From NCBI GenBank assembly GCA_027214255.1, contig JAPWHL010000019.1, positions 20,449-84,448 on the forward strand: a stretch of 64,000 nt of DNA, written 5' to 3'. Under the pieces are notes generated by a model. That model was not told the origin of the DNA. It made no database searches and saw nothing but the letters and a program-made list of their open reading frames with translations. The DNA comes from Roseovarius aestuarii. Lineage in GTDB: Bacteria > Pseudomonadota > Alphaproteobacteria > Rhodobacterales > Rhodobacteraceae. Below are positions 44,814 through 53,580 of the stretch, piece by piece. The first letter of the stretch is position 1. Each line of letters opens with the position of its first letter. The position numbers were made by a program, and so were the translations under genes.

Positions 44814-45941
44814 TTAGTTCACGCCATAGCTGGCGGCATCGACCTTATCATAGAGGTTTTCCGCCAGGATTTTGCTGAGCGCGGCAGCATCGTCACGCGA
44901 CACACCATCCAGCAATTCATCCCATTTAGCATATGCCTCCTTGAACCGTGACACCAGACCTTCGGCATCTGGAGCACCCAAGTTGGTCGCGGTTTCAAAA
45001 GCCATCGGTTCAACCCCCGTTGCGACAAACGCGTCCAGATTAGCCTGTAAATCGGCGCTGGGTTCGGACACGGTAACGCCGTGGTCGACCGCTTCGGCCA
45101 ATGCAACGTCAGAGGATTCCTGATACTTCTGCGCAATGTTCACAAGGTTGGCCGGAATTGCATCCAGCAATGTGCGGCGGTGCTCTTCGCTAAGATCTGC
45201 CCAACGGTCGGCGCTGATCGCGTATTCCCATCCTGCAAAGTAGGACCCAACCTCCAACAAAGTGGTGTACTTGGCGACATCCCACAGCGAGCGCGATTTC
45301 AAATCGTTTGCAGCGTTAAAGACGCAATCGAACTGACCTTTTTCCAGACCACTGAACATCTCGGACGATGGCACGCTAACGGGAGTTCCACCAACGCTTT
45401 CGACCCACGCGGCATGGACGGGCGACGGTGTCCGGATTTTCTTGCCTTTGATCTCCTCCAGTGTCGTAACCGGCGTGTTGCAGATCATCATATATTGTGG
45501 TGTGGCGTAAGATCCCAGAAAGACGATGCCCAAGCGATCGAACATCGCCTTCATGCCGGCGTCGTTCATATAGAAATCAGCCACGGCCATCATTGCGACC
45601 ATGCTTTTGTCCAGACCGATACCCAACGACGCCAGAACGTTGTCCTCGGGCAAATCCGACGGCGTGTAGGTGCCAGCATGATAAGTCATGTCAACGATAC
45701 CATCCTGCAAACCCGACAAATGCGCCGCAGGTGGTAACAGCGACGTACCGGTATAAACCTGCAAGGTCAGATCACCGCCCGTGGTTTCCTCCAGCGTTTT
45801 CGCCAGTTCCAGATACCCATCTCCCGTCAACGGGTGGCTGTCCGGGAACCACACGCTGGCGGTGATATTCTCGGCGGCAGCAGGTAGTGTCGCCGCCATC
45901 AGAACCGCGCCAATTGCAGCACTTGAAAGATATTGTTTCAT
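44814..45941 (-). CDS. TRAP transporter substrate-binding protein (DctP), left operon
   Basis: A 375-residue periplasmic protein with signal peptide MKQYLSSAAIGAVLMAATL ending at AAAE. The mature part has ITASVWFPDSHPLTGDGY, then KIRTPSPVHAAWVESVGG near residue 170 and the family segment GQFDCVFNAANDL. It captures a small organic anion and docks on DctQM. It starts 173 bases after the hyuB stop. This gap contains a perfect inverted repeat and a possible separate promoter. Confidence 0.9.
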   Translation of the reverse strand: MKQYLSSAAIGAVLMAATLPAAAENITASVWFPDSHPLTGDGYLELAKTLEETTGGDLTLQVYTGTSLLPPAAHLSGLQDGIVDMTYHAGTYTPSDLPEDNVLASLGIGLDKSMVAMMAVADFYMNDAGMKAMFDRLGIVFLGSYATPQYMMICNTPVTTLEEIKGKKIRTPSPVHAAWVESVGGTPVSVPSSEMFSGLEKGQFDCVFNAANDLKSRSLWDVAKYTTLLEVGSYFAGWEYAISADRWADLSEEHRRTLLDAIPANLVNIAQKYQESSDVALAEAVDHGVTVSEPSADLQANLDAFVATGVEPMAFETATNLGAPDAEGLVSRFKEAYAKWDELLDGVSRDDAAALSKILAENLYDKVDAASYGVN

Positions 45942-46101
45942 TTGTTGTCTCCCTGTTTCAGGTTAGTATGTCGTCACCTTTGACGTGTGGCAACGTTGAT
46001 TATTCTTCGGTTTTCCTTCGTCTCACCCGTAGTCCAACGATTTTCGGACTGTTTGAATGGCCCGACATGCTTACGCGCCAAGATGATCCCGAAGGAGGTG
46101 A

Positions 46102-46117
46102 TGACATTGAAATGTCA
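46102..46117. promoter_or_regulatory. Perfect inverted repeat at the end of hyuB
   Basis: TGACATT-GA-AATGTCA overlaps the hyuB stop codon (46115-46117) and precedes dctP by 160 bases. With only a two-base centre it looks more like a protein-binding dyad than an RNA hairpin. It might serve an internal promoter for the TRAP genes. Confidence 0.35.
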
Positions 46118-47785
46118 CAGGTTTGCGGCCCAGTCCGTGTAGGCCCTTTTCGCCTCCTGAGTGCTAAGAAGCCCCTGACGGATATCATCGTCGATGTCCT
46201 CAAACGCCCGCTCGGATGCAGGGCCGTATCCCGCCCCTCCACCAAAGCTGAACACCACCAGATCGTCTTTCTTTAGGTCTTGCATATCCTTTGACGTCAA
46301 GGCGATGACCTGACCGTCACGATGGATTTCACATGCGCCAGTTGTGCCGTCTTCCCCGCCAAACAATCCGCTAGCCGGCTGTTTGAAACGATCCGCATAA
46401 AGCGCCACAGTCACGCGATCCTTAAGGATACGGAACGAGCGTCTGAATCCAGTCCCGCCACGGTGGCGACCATGCCCGAAACTGTCGGTCCTCAGTGCGT
46501 ATTCTTCTACGCGGAAGAACTCATAGTCCTGATCGACAGCCTCGACCGGAGTGTTAGCGCAGTTTGCCAAGGGGCTGTCGATGGCGTCGCATCCGTTTTG
46601 ATCGGACGCCCCGCCATATCCGCCGCCAAACACCTCAAGATAGACCGAGTATTTGCCGTCATTCAGCCATGACAAACAGGCCACGGTTGTCGCGTCATAC
46701 CCGCCCGCAATCACCTGTTCCGGCACGGCCTGCGCCAATGCCTTCATCGTTGCATTGAAAGCGCGGTAGCAGATGTTCATCCGTGCGCGGACCGGTGCGG
46801 GATATCGCGGGTTCAAAATGCATCCCTCAGGAACAATCACATCAACCGACCGGCACAGCCCGTCGTTAAACGGAATGTCCGGCGCGCTCAGGACACTTTT
46901 GACGCAAGACATCGTGGCCGAGATTGTGGCCGCCAATGGCGCGTTAAAGTTGGTTACAACCTGATCGTCCGTACCGGTGTAATCCACTGTAATCTTGTCA
47001 CCTTTGATCGTCACTTTGGAACGAACGAACACCGGGGCGTCGGTGATCCCATCGTCATCAATCGCAGATTCGCCATAGTACACCCCATCCGGAGCCTGTG
47101 CGATTCCGGCGCGCACGCGGCGCTCGGTATAGGATTGGAATTCGGCCATGACGGCTTCGACCTTTTCGACACCATAGCGTTCGCACAACTCGGTGATGCG
47201 TCGCGCACCAATCCGGTTGGCAGCAATTTGGGCGTTAAAATCGCCCATTGTCTGCAAAGGCGCGCGGACGTTCGCCCGCAGTATACGCTCCAGCGGACCC
47301 CCATTCCAATCGCGCGTCATCGAAAACTTGGTTGGCGGGATGATCAGCCCTTCGGAATGGATATCGCGCGCATTGGGCGACAATCCCGGACTGCCCCCGC
47401 CGATATCCAGATGGTGCGCAACAGACGCAGCAAAGCCAACGCGCCGATCCCCCACAAAGATCGGATGAAAAAAGAATACGTCCTGCAAGTGCTGACCACC
47501 CGAGTAGGAATCATTCATCACAAAGAAATCGTCCGGCGTCACTTCATCCAGATCATAGATTTCCGCACAGGATTGGAAAATCGCACCAATGGTTCCCAGC
47601 TGCATCGGGATCAATTCAGCCTGCGCCACAGTATACCCGTCGCGATCCAAAATAGCCGCAGAGCCATCGCGCGCCTCGCGCAGAATGGTCGAGTAAGCCG
47701 ATCGGATCAGTTTGGTTCCCATCTCGCGGGCACCGGCCACAACGGCCTGACTGATAACGGCATAATCAATTGCGCTAAGGGTCAT
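46115..47785 (-). CDS. Hydantoinase/oxoprolinase subunit B (HyuB), left operon
   Basis: This 556-residue subunit has the usual HyuB length. The family motif NDSYSGGQHLQDVFFF lies near residue 90, EGCILNPRYPAPVRARM near 310 and the C-terminal GGGAGYGPASER near 520. Compared with the other two HyuB proteins here, the segment NDPYL is replaced by NDSYSGG, so the substrate pocket may differ. It overlaps hyuA as ATGA. Together they hydrolyse an unknown cyclic amide imported by the TRAP system. Confidence 0.92.
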   Translation of the reverse strand: MTLSAIDYAVISQAVVAGAREMGTKLIRSAYSTILREARDGSAAILDRDGYTVAQAELIPMQLGTIGAIFQSCAEIYDLDEVTPDDFFVMNDSYSGGQHLQDVFFFHPIFVGDRRVGFAASVAHHLDIGGGSPGLSPNARDIHSEGLIIPPTKFSMTRDWNGGPLERILRANVRAPLQTMGDFNAQIAANRIGARRITELCERYGVEKVEAVMAEFQSYTERRVRAGIAQAPDGVYYGESAIDDDGITDAPVFVRSKVTIKGDKITVDYTGTDDQVVTNFNAPLAATISATMSCVKSVLSAPDIPFNDGLCRSVDVIVPEGCILNPRYPAPVRARMNICYRAFNATMKALAQAVPEQVIAGGYDATTVACLSWLNDGKYSVYLEVFGGGYGGASDQNGCDAIDSPLANCANTPVEAVDQDYEFFRVEEYALRTDSFGHGRHRGGTGFRRSFRILKDRVTVALYADRFKQPASGLFGGEDGTTGACEIHRDGQVIALTSKDMQDLKKDDLVVFSFGGGAGYGPASERAFEDIDDDIRQGLLSTQEAKRAYTDWAANL

Positions 47786-49803
47786 GCCCGGCTCCTTTCA
47801 AGTGTGAGGTTATCGTCGGCGTCGCGGGTGACGGTCCAGCCATCCGGTAGGTAAATTGTTGAGGAATACCCCTCAATCAGGGCCAACCCCGTCACGGCCT
47901 GCCCCACAGGCAATTCCGAACTGGAATGCAACGCCGCCTCACGCAATCCCCCTTCACCAGTGTCAAATGTCGTGAACGCCGGGCGCTCCATTTCGCTGGC
48001 TTTTTCTCGGAACGCGGGCAGACCATCGATCGGGCGCGTTGCCGTCAGTCGGAAACTGACCACTTCCACCTTTTGCCCGGCGGTGCCGCCATGCAGGAAT
48101 ATCCGGTGGTGCGCCTGTTGAAACAAATCCTCCAACGTGGCCGCGTCCAGTGTTTCCAACGTCCGCGCGTCCAATTCGACAGGGACTTCGAACGCCTGCC
48201 CGACAAACCGCATATCAGCGACGAAATCGATCTGCACTTCGCCCCCCAGATTGAAGGTTTCAAAATCGGCACGGGCCTCGGCCTCCATTTCGGCCTTGAT
48301 GGCGCGGACGCGGTCGGCAGCAGCATCGTCCACCAAAAAGCGGTGTGTGGCCGCATAAATCCGGGCGAAATCAGATGCGATCAGACCATAGGCCGACAAG
48401 ACCCCGGGGTTCGGCGGCACTATCACCCGATCAACGCCCAACTCATCCGCGATTTCAACAGCCAAAAGCGGCCCCGCACCACCATACGGTACGAGGGCAT
48501 AATCGCGGGGATCCTTGCCCTGCTCGGTCGAGATATGCTGAATCGCCCGCACAATATTGGCCGCCCCCAGACGTAACGCGGCAGATGCCGCCTCGGGCAC
48601 GGATAGGCCGATCTTCTCGGCAATCGGTTTGAACACTTCAATCGCCAGATCACGATCGATCTTCATGGTCCCGCCCAAGAATGCCTCGGGGCGCAGACTG
48701 CCACGAATAACATGCGCGTCTGTAAGCGTCGGCACCGTGCCGCCATTGCCATAACACGCCGGGCCGGGCTCGGCGCCCGCGCTGGTCGGGCCAACCCGCA
48801 GCATGCCACCATCGTCGATCCACACAATCGAGCCGCCACCGGCACCAACTGTAGAGATATCAATCACAGGCGTGCGCACGGGCAGCCCGTCAATTTCTGT
48901 ATCGGGCGAAATACCGGGCCGCCCGTTTGTCACCAGACAGACATCCGCCGAGGTGCCCCCCATATCAAAGGTGATCAGGTTGCCCGCGCCACTGCGCCCA
49001 ACCTGCCGAATAGCCCCCACGACACCCGCCGCCGGGCCGCTGAACAACGCGGCGATCGCATTGCGACGCATCGCCATCGCCGGAATACGCCCCCCGTTGG
49101 ATTGCATGATCGACAAACGCGCCTTGACGCCCAGCGCCTCCAGAGATTTTTCCAATCGCGCAATGTATCGGTCGATAACCGGCTGCACATACCCCGCCAA
49201 AGTGACGGTCGACGCCCGCTCAAACTCGCGAAATTCGCGGGTCACCTGTGACGAAATCGAAATAACCGCGTCAGGCAACGCCTCTTCCAGAAGGGCAAAC
49301 AATGCCTCTTCGTGCGCGGCATTCACATAAGACGACAACAGGCAGATCGCTATGGCATCATAGTTGCCCTTTTTCAGGTCGGGCAGGAGATACTTTTTAA
49401 CCTCTTCCAGATCAAGCGGCGTCAGAACCTCGCCATGGGCATCGATCCGTTCGGCAACCTCAAAACAATCCGCGCGCTCCACCACCGGCGTCGGGCGCTG
49501 ATAGCGCAGGTCGTAAATGTTGCGGCGATCATGGCGTTGCAAAAACAGGATGTCACGAAATCCAGCCGTAGTCACAAAGGCAACGCGCGCGCCTTTGCGC
49601 TCTAAAAGCGCGTTGGTTGCCACGGTCGAGCCATGCACCATGTCACTGACACGCGCGCCATCAATGCCGGAGTCGTTCAGTGCGTTCAAAACACCCCGAT
49701 CCGGAGCCGAGGGCGTCGATGGCACCTTGCGCAGTTCGATACGATCTCCATCGACGGCGACCAGATCGGTAAAGGTTCCGCCAACCTCAATTCCAACGCG
49801 CAT
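47782..49803 (-). CDS. Hydantoinase/oxoprolinase subunit A (HyuA), left operon
   Basis: The 673-residue ATP-binding subunit shows EVGGTFTDLVAVD at the N-terminus, VHGSTVATNALLERKG, FDMGGTSADVCLV, GAGGGSIVWIDDG and VPYGGAGPLLAVE. The ATG at 49803 was chosen over the GTG one codon before because AGGAG precedes it at a suitable distance. It is the first gene of the left operon, running away from the XRE-cupin gene at 49939 with an AT-rich shared promoter region between them. Confidence 0.93.
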   Translation of the reverse strand: MRVGIEVGGTFTDLVAVDGDRIELRKVPSTPSAPDRGVLNALNDSGIDGARVSDMVHGSTVATNALLERKGARVAFVTTAGFRDILFLQRHDRRNIYDLRYQRPTPVVERADCFEVAERIDAHGEVLTPLDLEEVKKYLLPDLKKGNYDAIAICLLSSYVNAAHEEALFALLEEALPDAVISISSQVTREFREFERASTVTLAGYVQPVIDRYIARLEKSLEALGVKARLSIMQSNGGRIPAMAMRRNAIAALFSGPAAGVVGAIRQVGRSGAGNLITFDMGGTSADVCLVTNGRPGISPDTEIDGLPVRTPVIDISTVGAGGGSIVWIDDGGMLRVGPTSAGAEPGPACYGNGGTVPTLTDAHVIRGSLRPEAFLGGTMKIDRDLAIEVFKPIAEKIGLSVPEAASAALRLGAANIVRAIQHISTEQGKDPRDYALVPYGGAGPLLAVEIADELGVDRVIVPPNPGVLSAYGLIASDFARIYAATHRFLVDDAAADRVRAIKAEMEAEARADFETFNLGGEVQIDFVADMRFVGQAFEVPVELDARTLETLDAATLEDLFQQAHHRIFLHGGTAGQKVEVVSFRLTATRPIDGLPAFREKASEMERPAFTTFDTGEGGLREAALHSSSELPVGQAVTGLALIEGYSSTIYLPDGWTVTRDADDNLTLERSRA

Positions 49804-49867
49804 CACTTTCTCCTAAAGTAAAAATATTCAAAGCTTTCTTTCATTTTATTGCTCATCTGACAAGCCA

Positions 49868-49898
49868 TTTTGAACAAAAACGGTTCATATTTTCAAAA
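49868..49898. promoter_or_regulatory. Candidate operator between hyuA (left) and its XRE-cupin regulator
   Basis: TGAAC-N7-GTTCA (49871-49887) and a wider TTGAA/TTCAA pair (49870-49874 and 49892-49896) overlap in a very AT-rich divergent spacer. XRE-type repressors bind such short dyads. The site lies 68 bases from the hyuA start and 52 from the regulator start. Confidence 0.45.
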
Positions 49899-49938
49899 AT
49901 TGCCTATAGACTGCTCTGAAATCAAAGGACTATTGCTC

Positions 49939-50538
49939 ATGTCGCACGCATCAGACCCCGCGCCGCCCAAATCTTCGACAGCCACCGAAACCACGGTTCT
50001 GGCCGTTCGTCTGGCCGACCTACGCCGGCAACATGGCCTGTCCTTGGAACAGCTGGCCCAGCGCGCGGACCTATCAATTGGCACATTAAGTCAGGTCGAG
50101 CGTGGGCTGTCGCAGCCCTCGCTGCGCACCGTTCGCAAACTGGCGAACGCGTTTGGCCTGCCCACTGCGTATTTCTTTGATGATGGCGCAGGCAGTGCTG
50201 ACCTAGAGGATGGAATCGTGATTCGCAGCGGCAAGGGACCGGTTATGACATTTGGCGGCACCGATATGTCCGCATGGATGCTATCACCCCAAGGCTTGCA
50301 AGGGCTGCAATTCATGCTGGTGCATATCAAGCCCGGCGCGATGTCCGGGCGCAGTAATTACGATCATTCAGGCATGGACCTGGGCTATGTTCTATCGGGC
50401 ACACTGAACCTTGAGGTAGAGGAACGATTCTTTGTTCTAAGCGCGGGCGACAGCTTTTGCTTTGATAGCCGCCGCCCCCATCGTTTTGAAAACTGCGGCA
50501 AGGATGATACGCAAGTTATCTATATCAACACGCAATGA
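49939..50538 (+). CDS. XRE-cupin transcriptional regulator (left regulator)
   Basis: A 199-residue regulator. Residues about 20-80 form an XRE helix-turn-helix (HGLSLEQLAQRADLSIGTLS, RTVRKLANAFGLPTAYFF). A cupin domain follows at about 125-199 (GMDLGYVLSGTLNLEVEER, LSAGDSFCFDSRRPHRFENCG), which probably binds the effector. The ATG at 49939 has AAAGGA nine bases upstream and was preferred over 49870. It is divergent from the left HyuAB-TRAP operon, its likely target. Confidence 0.9.
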   Translation: MSHASDPAPPKSSTATETTVLAVRLADLRRQHGLSLEQLAQRADLSIGTLSQVERGLSQPSLRTVRKLANAFGLPTAYFFDDGAGSADLEDGIVIRSGKGPVMTFGGTDMSAWMLSPQGLQGLQFMLVHIKPGAMSGRSNYDHSGMDLGYVLSGTLNLEVEERFFVLSAGDSFCFDSRRPHRFENCGKDDTQVIYINTQ

Positions 50539-50572
50539 CCACGACATTGCTATAAATCATTGATATTTTGCA

Positions 50573-51193
50573 TTAATATATCGGAGGTGTATTGATCCAC
50601 AACACCCGCGTTGTCACGTCGGCAACATTGCGAAACTTGTGCCGACGCTGACTGCGAAAGGTAAAGCTATCTCCGGGATGCAACAGCAGACATGTCTCGT
50701 CCACCCACAACTCCAAAGCGCCTTCCAGCACCAGACCGCCCTCTTCGCCATCGTGGGAAAACACGTCATCGCCGGTGGAACCGCCCGGCTCCAGCACGAT
50801 CATCAGCATTTCAAGCGTGCCTATTGGTTGCGGCGTCAGCAACTCTTTCACCAAACGCTTTTGCCCAAAATCCAACGAGCGGCGCATATTCTTGCGCACG
50901 ACAAGACTGTCCTCTTCGTTGGGTACTGACGTCGACAGCCTGTTCGCACGCTCGCCATCCGTTGCATTAAAAAGCGTGCCAATCGGAATATTCAAACCGT
51001 GGCTAAGCGCATACAGTGACCTGACCGAAGGCGAAGCCAAACCCCTCTCAATCTTGCTGATCATACTGATCGAAAGCCCCGTCAAATCGGATGTCCGACT
51101 GAGGCTGAGTTTCTGTTGTTTGCGGTACTCCCGGACACAACGCCCGATTTGGTCGTCGGGCTCGACCTCGTGGTGGTTCGTCTCGTTCTGCAT
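50573..51193 (-). CDS. XRE-cupin transcriptional regulator (right regulator)
   Basis: The 206-residue product has the same two-part build as its neighbour: XRE helix-turn-helix near residues 25-80 (QKLSLSRTSDLTGLSISMIS) and a cupin at about 135-200 (EEGGLVLEGALELWVDE, LHPGDSFTFRSQRRHKF). The sequences differ strongly, so it is not a recent copy. It converges on the left regulator (34-base gap) and is divergent from the right HyuAB-TRAP operon, its likely target. Confidence 0.9.
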   Translation of the reverse strand: MQNETNHHEVEPDDQIGRCVREYRKQQKLSLSRTSDLTGLSISMISKIERGLASPSVRSLYALSHGLNIPIGTLFNATDGERANRLSTSVPNEEDSLVVRKNMRRSLDFGQKRLVKELLTPQPIGTLEMLMIVLEPGGSTGDDVFSHDGEEGGLVLEGALELWVDETCLLLHPGDSFTFRSQRRHKFRNVADVTTRVLWINTPPIY

Positions 51194-51528
51194 CAGGCCC
51201 CTCCAATATCACACAGACACTGCCCAAATCCGGGATCGGGTCAATGTCTTATAAGATCGCGGTCATTTTTGATTGAAAGTCAAATTTTTCTGTATACAGT
51301 TTTAAGAAAGGCCAACTTTCGAAAGCATGATCGCGTGATACATTCAGCACAGATTGCTCCAAATGCCCAGAGACTCCGATCTCTCACAGCCGAGAATCAC
51401 GTGTCGCCGATGGCATTTCTGCTGGCCGCGACGAACGGCCGACGGCCTGCCAGGCGCACCATTCCGGATGCCATGGCGCCGCTTGGCCCACGCAAAATTT
51501 GAACGTAAGGAAAGCGCGGTGAAGACTC
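51194..51528. promoter_or_regulatory. Divergent control region between the right XRE-cupin gene and hyuA
   Basis: No gene is supported in these 335 bases. Three palindromes cluster at the left end: TTTGA-N7-TCAAA (51268-51284), CTGTATACAG (51290-51299) and CTTTCGAAAG (51316-51325). The first has the same five-N7-five layout as the dyad near the left regulator. A long leader of about 200 bases separates them from hyuA. A short frame near 51409 has no support. Confidence 0.5.
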
Positions 51529-53580
51529 ATGGTTGAAATTGGGGTGGATATTGGCGGCACATTTACGGATGTGGTTTGCCGTGCGCCGGGACAATCCCTG
51601 CGTGTGATGAAAGTACCAACGACACGCAGCGATCCCAGCAAGGCAGTTCTGGAAGCCGCCCAAATCCTAAGCGCGGAATGGGGAGTTTCCGCTGCGGACA
51701 TATCACGGTTCGTACATGGCACAACCGTCGCGACCAATGCCGTTTTGGAACGCAAAGGCCCCAAAACGGGCCTTTTGACGACGGCTGGCTTCAAAGACAT
51801 TCTGGAAATCGGGCGACAAATCCGTCACACGCTTTATGCCGCTGTATTGCACCCGGAAGAACCCGGTTATCTGGCCCCCGGCGCGCTACGTCAGGAGATC
51901 ATCGAACGTGTGGGGCAGGATGGATCGGTTGTTCAGCCGCTGGACGAACAAAGCGTGCGCGACGCCGCAGCCAAACTGGTCGCCGAAGGCGTTGAAACGA
52001 TCGCGATTTGCTATCTGTTTTCCTTCGTCAATCCCGCGCACGAACAACGCACCGCCGACATCATCCGCGAAGCATATCCTGATCTAGCGTTGTCCCTTTC
52101 CTGCGAGGTCGACCCCGCCTTTCGCGAATACGAGCGCACCGTGGTCACCACATTTGACGCCTACATCAAACCAGTAATCGACAAGTATCTCAGCAATCTC
52201 GAAGATGGCTTGACCGAAATCGGCGTGCCTGCGCACCTGCAAATCATGCAGTCGCGCGGAGGCATTGCCTCTAGCACGGTCGCCCGCCAACGCCCCGTGC
52301 GGCTGTTCCTGTCCGGCCCCGCCGCAGGTGTCATCGGCGCACAGATGGTTGGCGATTCTGCGGATATCTCTGACATCATCAGCGTCGACATCGGAGGCAC
52401 CAGTTCGGATATCGCATTGATCCGCGCAGGCGAGCCGTTGATCCGTCCCGAAGGTCAGGTGGCTGGCTATAACATCCGTGTGCCGATGGTTGACGTGAAT
52501 GCCATCGGGTCTGGCGGTGGGTCCATCGCCTGGATCGACCCCGCCGGTGGGTTGCGCGTTGGCCCACATTCTGCGGGGTCGGAACCCGGACCGGCCTGCT
52601 ATGCGCGCGGCGGACAAGAGGCAACCGTCACAGATGCGTCCATTGTACTGGGCTATCTCGATCCTGACTATTTTGCCGGTGGCACATTGCAGTTGTCTCC
52701 CGAGCTGTCCTTTAAAGTAATCGAAGAAAAGGTCGCCAAACCCTTGGGCCTGACCGTCGAACAGGCGGCATTGGGTATCCATCAAGTTGTGAACACCCAG
52801 ATGACCGAAGGCATCCGGCTGGTCTCTATTCGGCAGGGATATGACCCGCGTGAATTCGCGCTGTTGCCGCTGGGTGGCGCGGGGGGCATTCACGCCGCTG
52901 CACTTGCCACAGAACTGGGCATCGCCCGCATGGTGGTGGCCCGCCATCCCGGCGTTCTGTCGGCCACCGGGTTGCTGTCCGCAGCGATTGAACATGAAAC
53001 ATCCACCGCCTTCGCCCAACCCATCAGCGAACTGTCCTTGCCCGATGTACGCGCCGCGCTGGATGATCTGGACACGCGTTGCGCCGAGTTGATGTCCAAC
53101 GAGAACGTCCCGTCCAAGGATGTCGAAATCCGCTATTTCGCCGATATCTGTTATGTCGGACAGTCGCACTATCTTGAGATTCCGCTTTCGCTGGATGGCG
53201 ATGTCGGTGGCGCGCTTTATGATGGGTTCCGCGAGGCGCATAACCGAATTTTCGGTCATGCCGCAAAAACTCCGGCGCAAATCGTCAACCTGCGGTCGAT
53301 CCATCGCTATGGCGGCGAACGGATGCTGGACGCCCCCGACGCTGTCCCCAATGGCGCAGATGCCTACAAAGGCACGCGGGACATCATCGTTCAAGGCCAT
53401 GAGGGCCGGTTGAAAGCTGCGATTTACAACCGAGAACTGATGGCCCCCGGCATGGATGTCCACGGCCCCGCTGTTTTGGAGCAATCGGACACGACAACAA
53501 TTGTTCCTCCGGGGTGGTCCGTCAAAGTACTGGACGGCGGCAATATTCTGATGAGTGTCAACGAAGGGAACGCAGCATGA
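51529..53580 (+). CDS. Hydantoinase/oxoprolinase subunit A (HyuA), right operon
   Basis: The 683-residue ATP-binding subunit shows DIGGTFTDVVCRA, VHGTTVATNAVLERKG, VDIGGTSSDIALI, GSGGGSIAWIDPAG and LPLGGAGGIHAAA. Similarity to the left HyuA is only moderate by eye. A second long frame runs antisense through its 3' two-thirds but lacks any family-like sequence. It starts the right operon HyuA-HyuB-DctP-DctQ-DctM-MFS and is controlled from the palindrome cluster upstream. Confidence 0.93.
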   Translation: MVEIGVDIGGTFTDVVCRAPGQSLRVMKVPTTRSDPSKAVLEAAQILSAEWGVSAADISRFVHGTTVATNAVLERKGPKTGLLTTAGFKDILEIGRQIRHTLYAAVLHPEEPGYLAPGALRQEIIERVGQDGSVVQPLDEQSVRDAAAKLVAEGVETIAICYLFSFVNPAHEQRTADIIREAYPDLALSLSCEVDPAFREYERTVVTTFDAYIKPVIDKYLSNLEDGLTEIGVPAHLQIMQSRGGIASSTVARQRPVRLFLSGPAAGVIGAQMVGDSADISDIISVDIGGTSSDIALIRAGEPLIRPEGQVAGYNIRVPMVDVNAIGSGGGSIAWIDPAGGLRVGPHSAGSEPGPACYARGGQEATVTDASIVLGYLDPDYFAGGTLQLSPELSFKVIEEKVAKPLGLTVEQAALGIHQVVNTQMTEGIRLVSIRQGYDPREFALLPLGGAGGIHAAALATELGIARMVVARHPGVLSATGLLSAAIEHETSTAFAQPISELSLPDVRAALDDLDTRCAELMSNENVPSKDVEIRYFADICYVGQSHYLEIPLSLDGDVGGALYDGFREAHNRIFGHAAKTPAQIVNLRSIHRYGGERMLDAPDAVPNGADAYKGTRDIIVQGHEGRLKAAIYNRELMAPGMDVHGPAVLEQSDTTTIVPPGWSVKVLDGGNILMSVNEGNAA

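Noticed and set aside
51409..51502. Possible leader peptide before the right hyuA
   Set aside because: About 30 codons, no clear ribosome site and no feature of attenuator peptides. It ends before the hyuA ribosome site without coupling.
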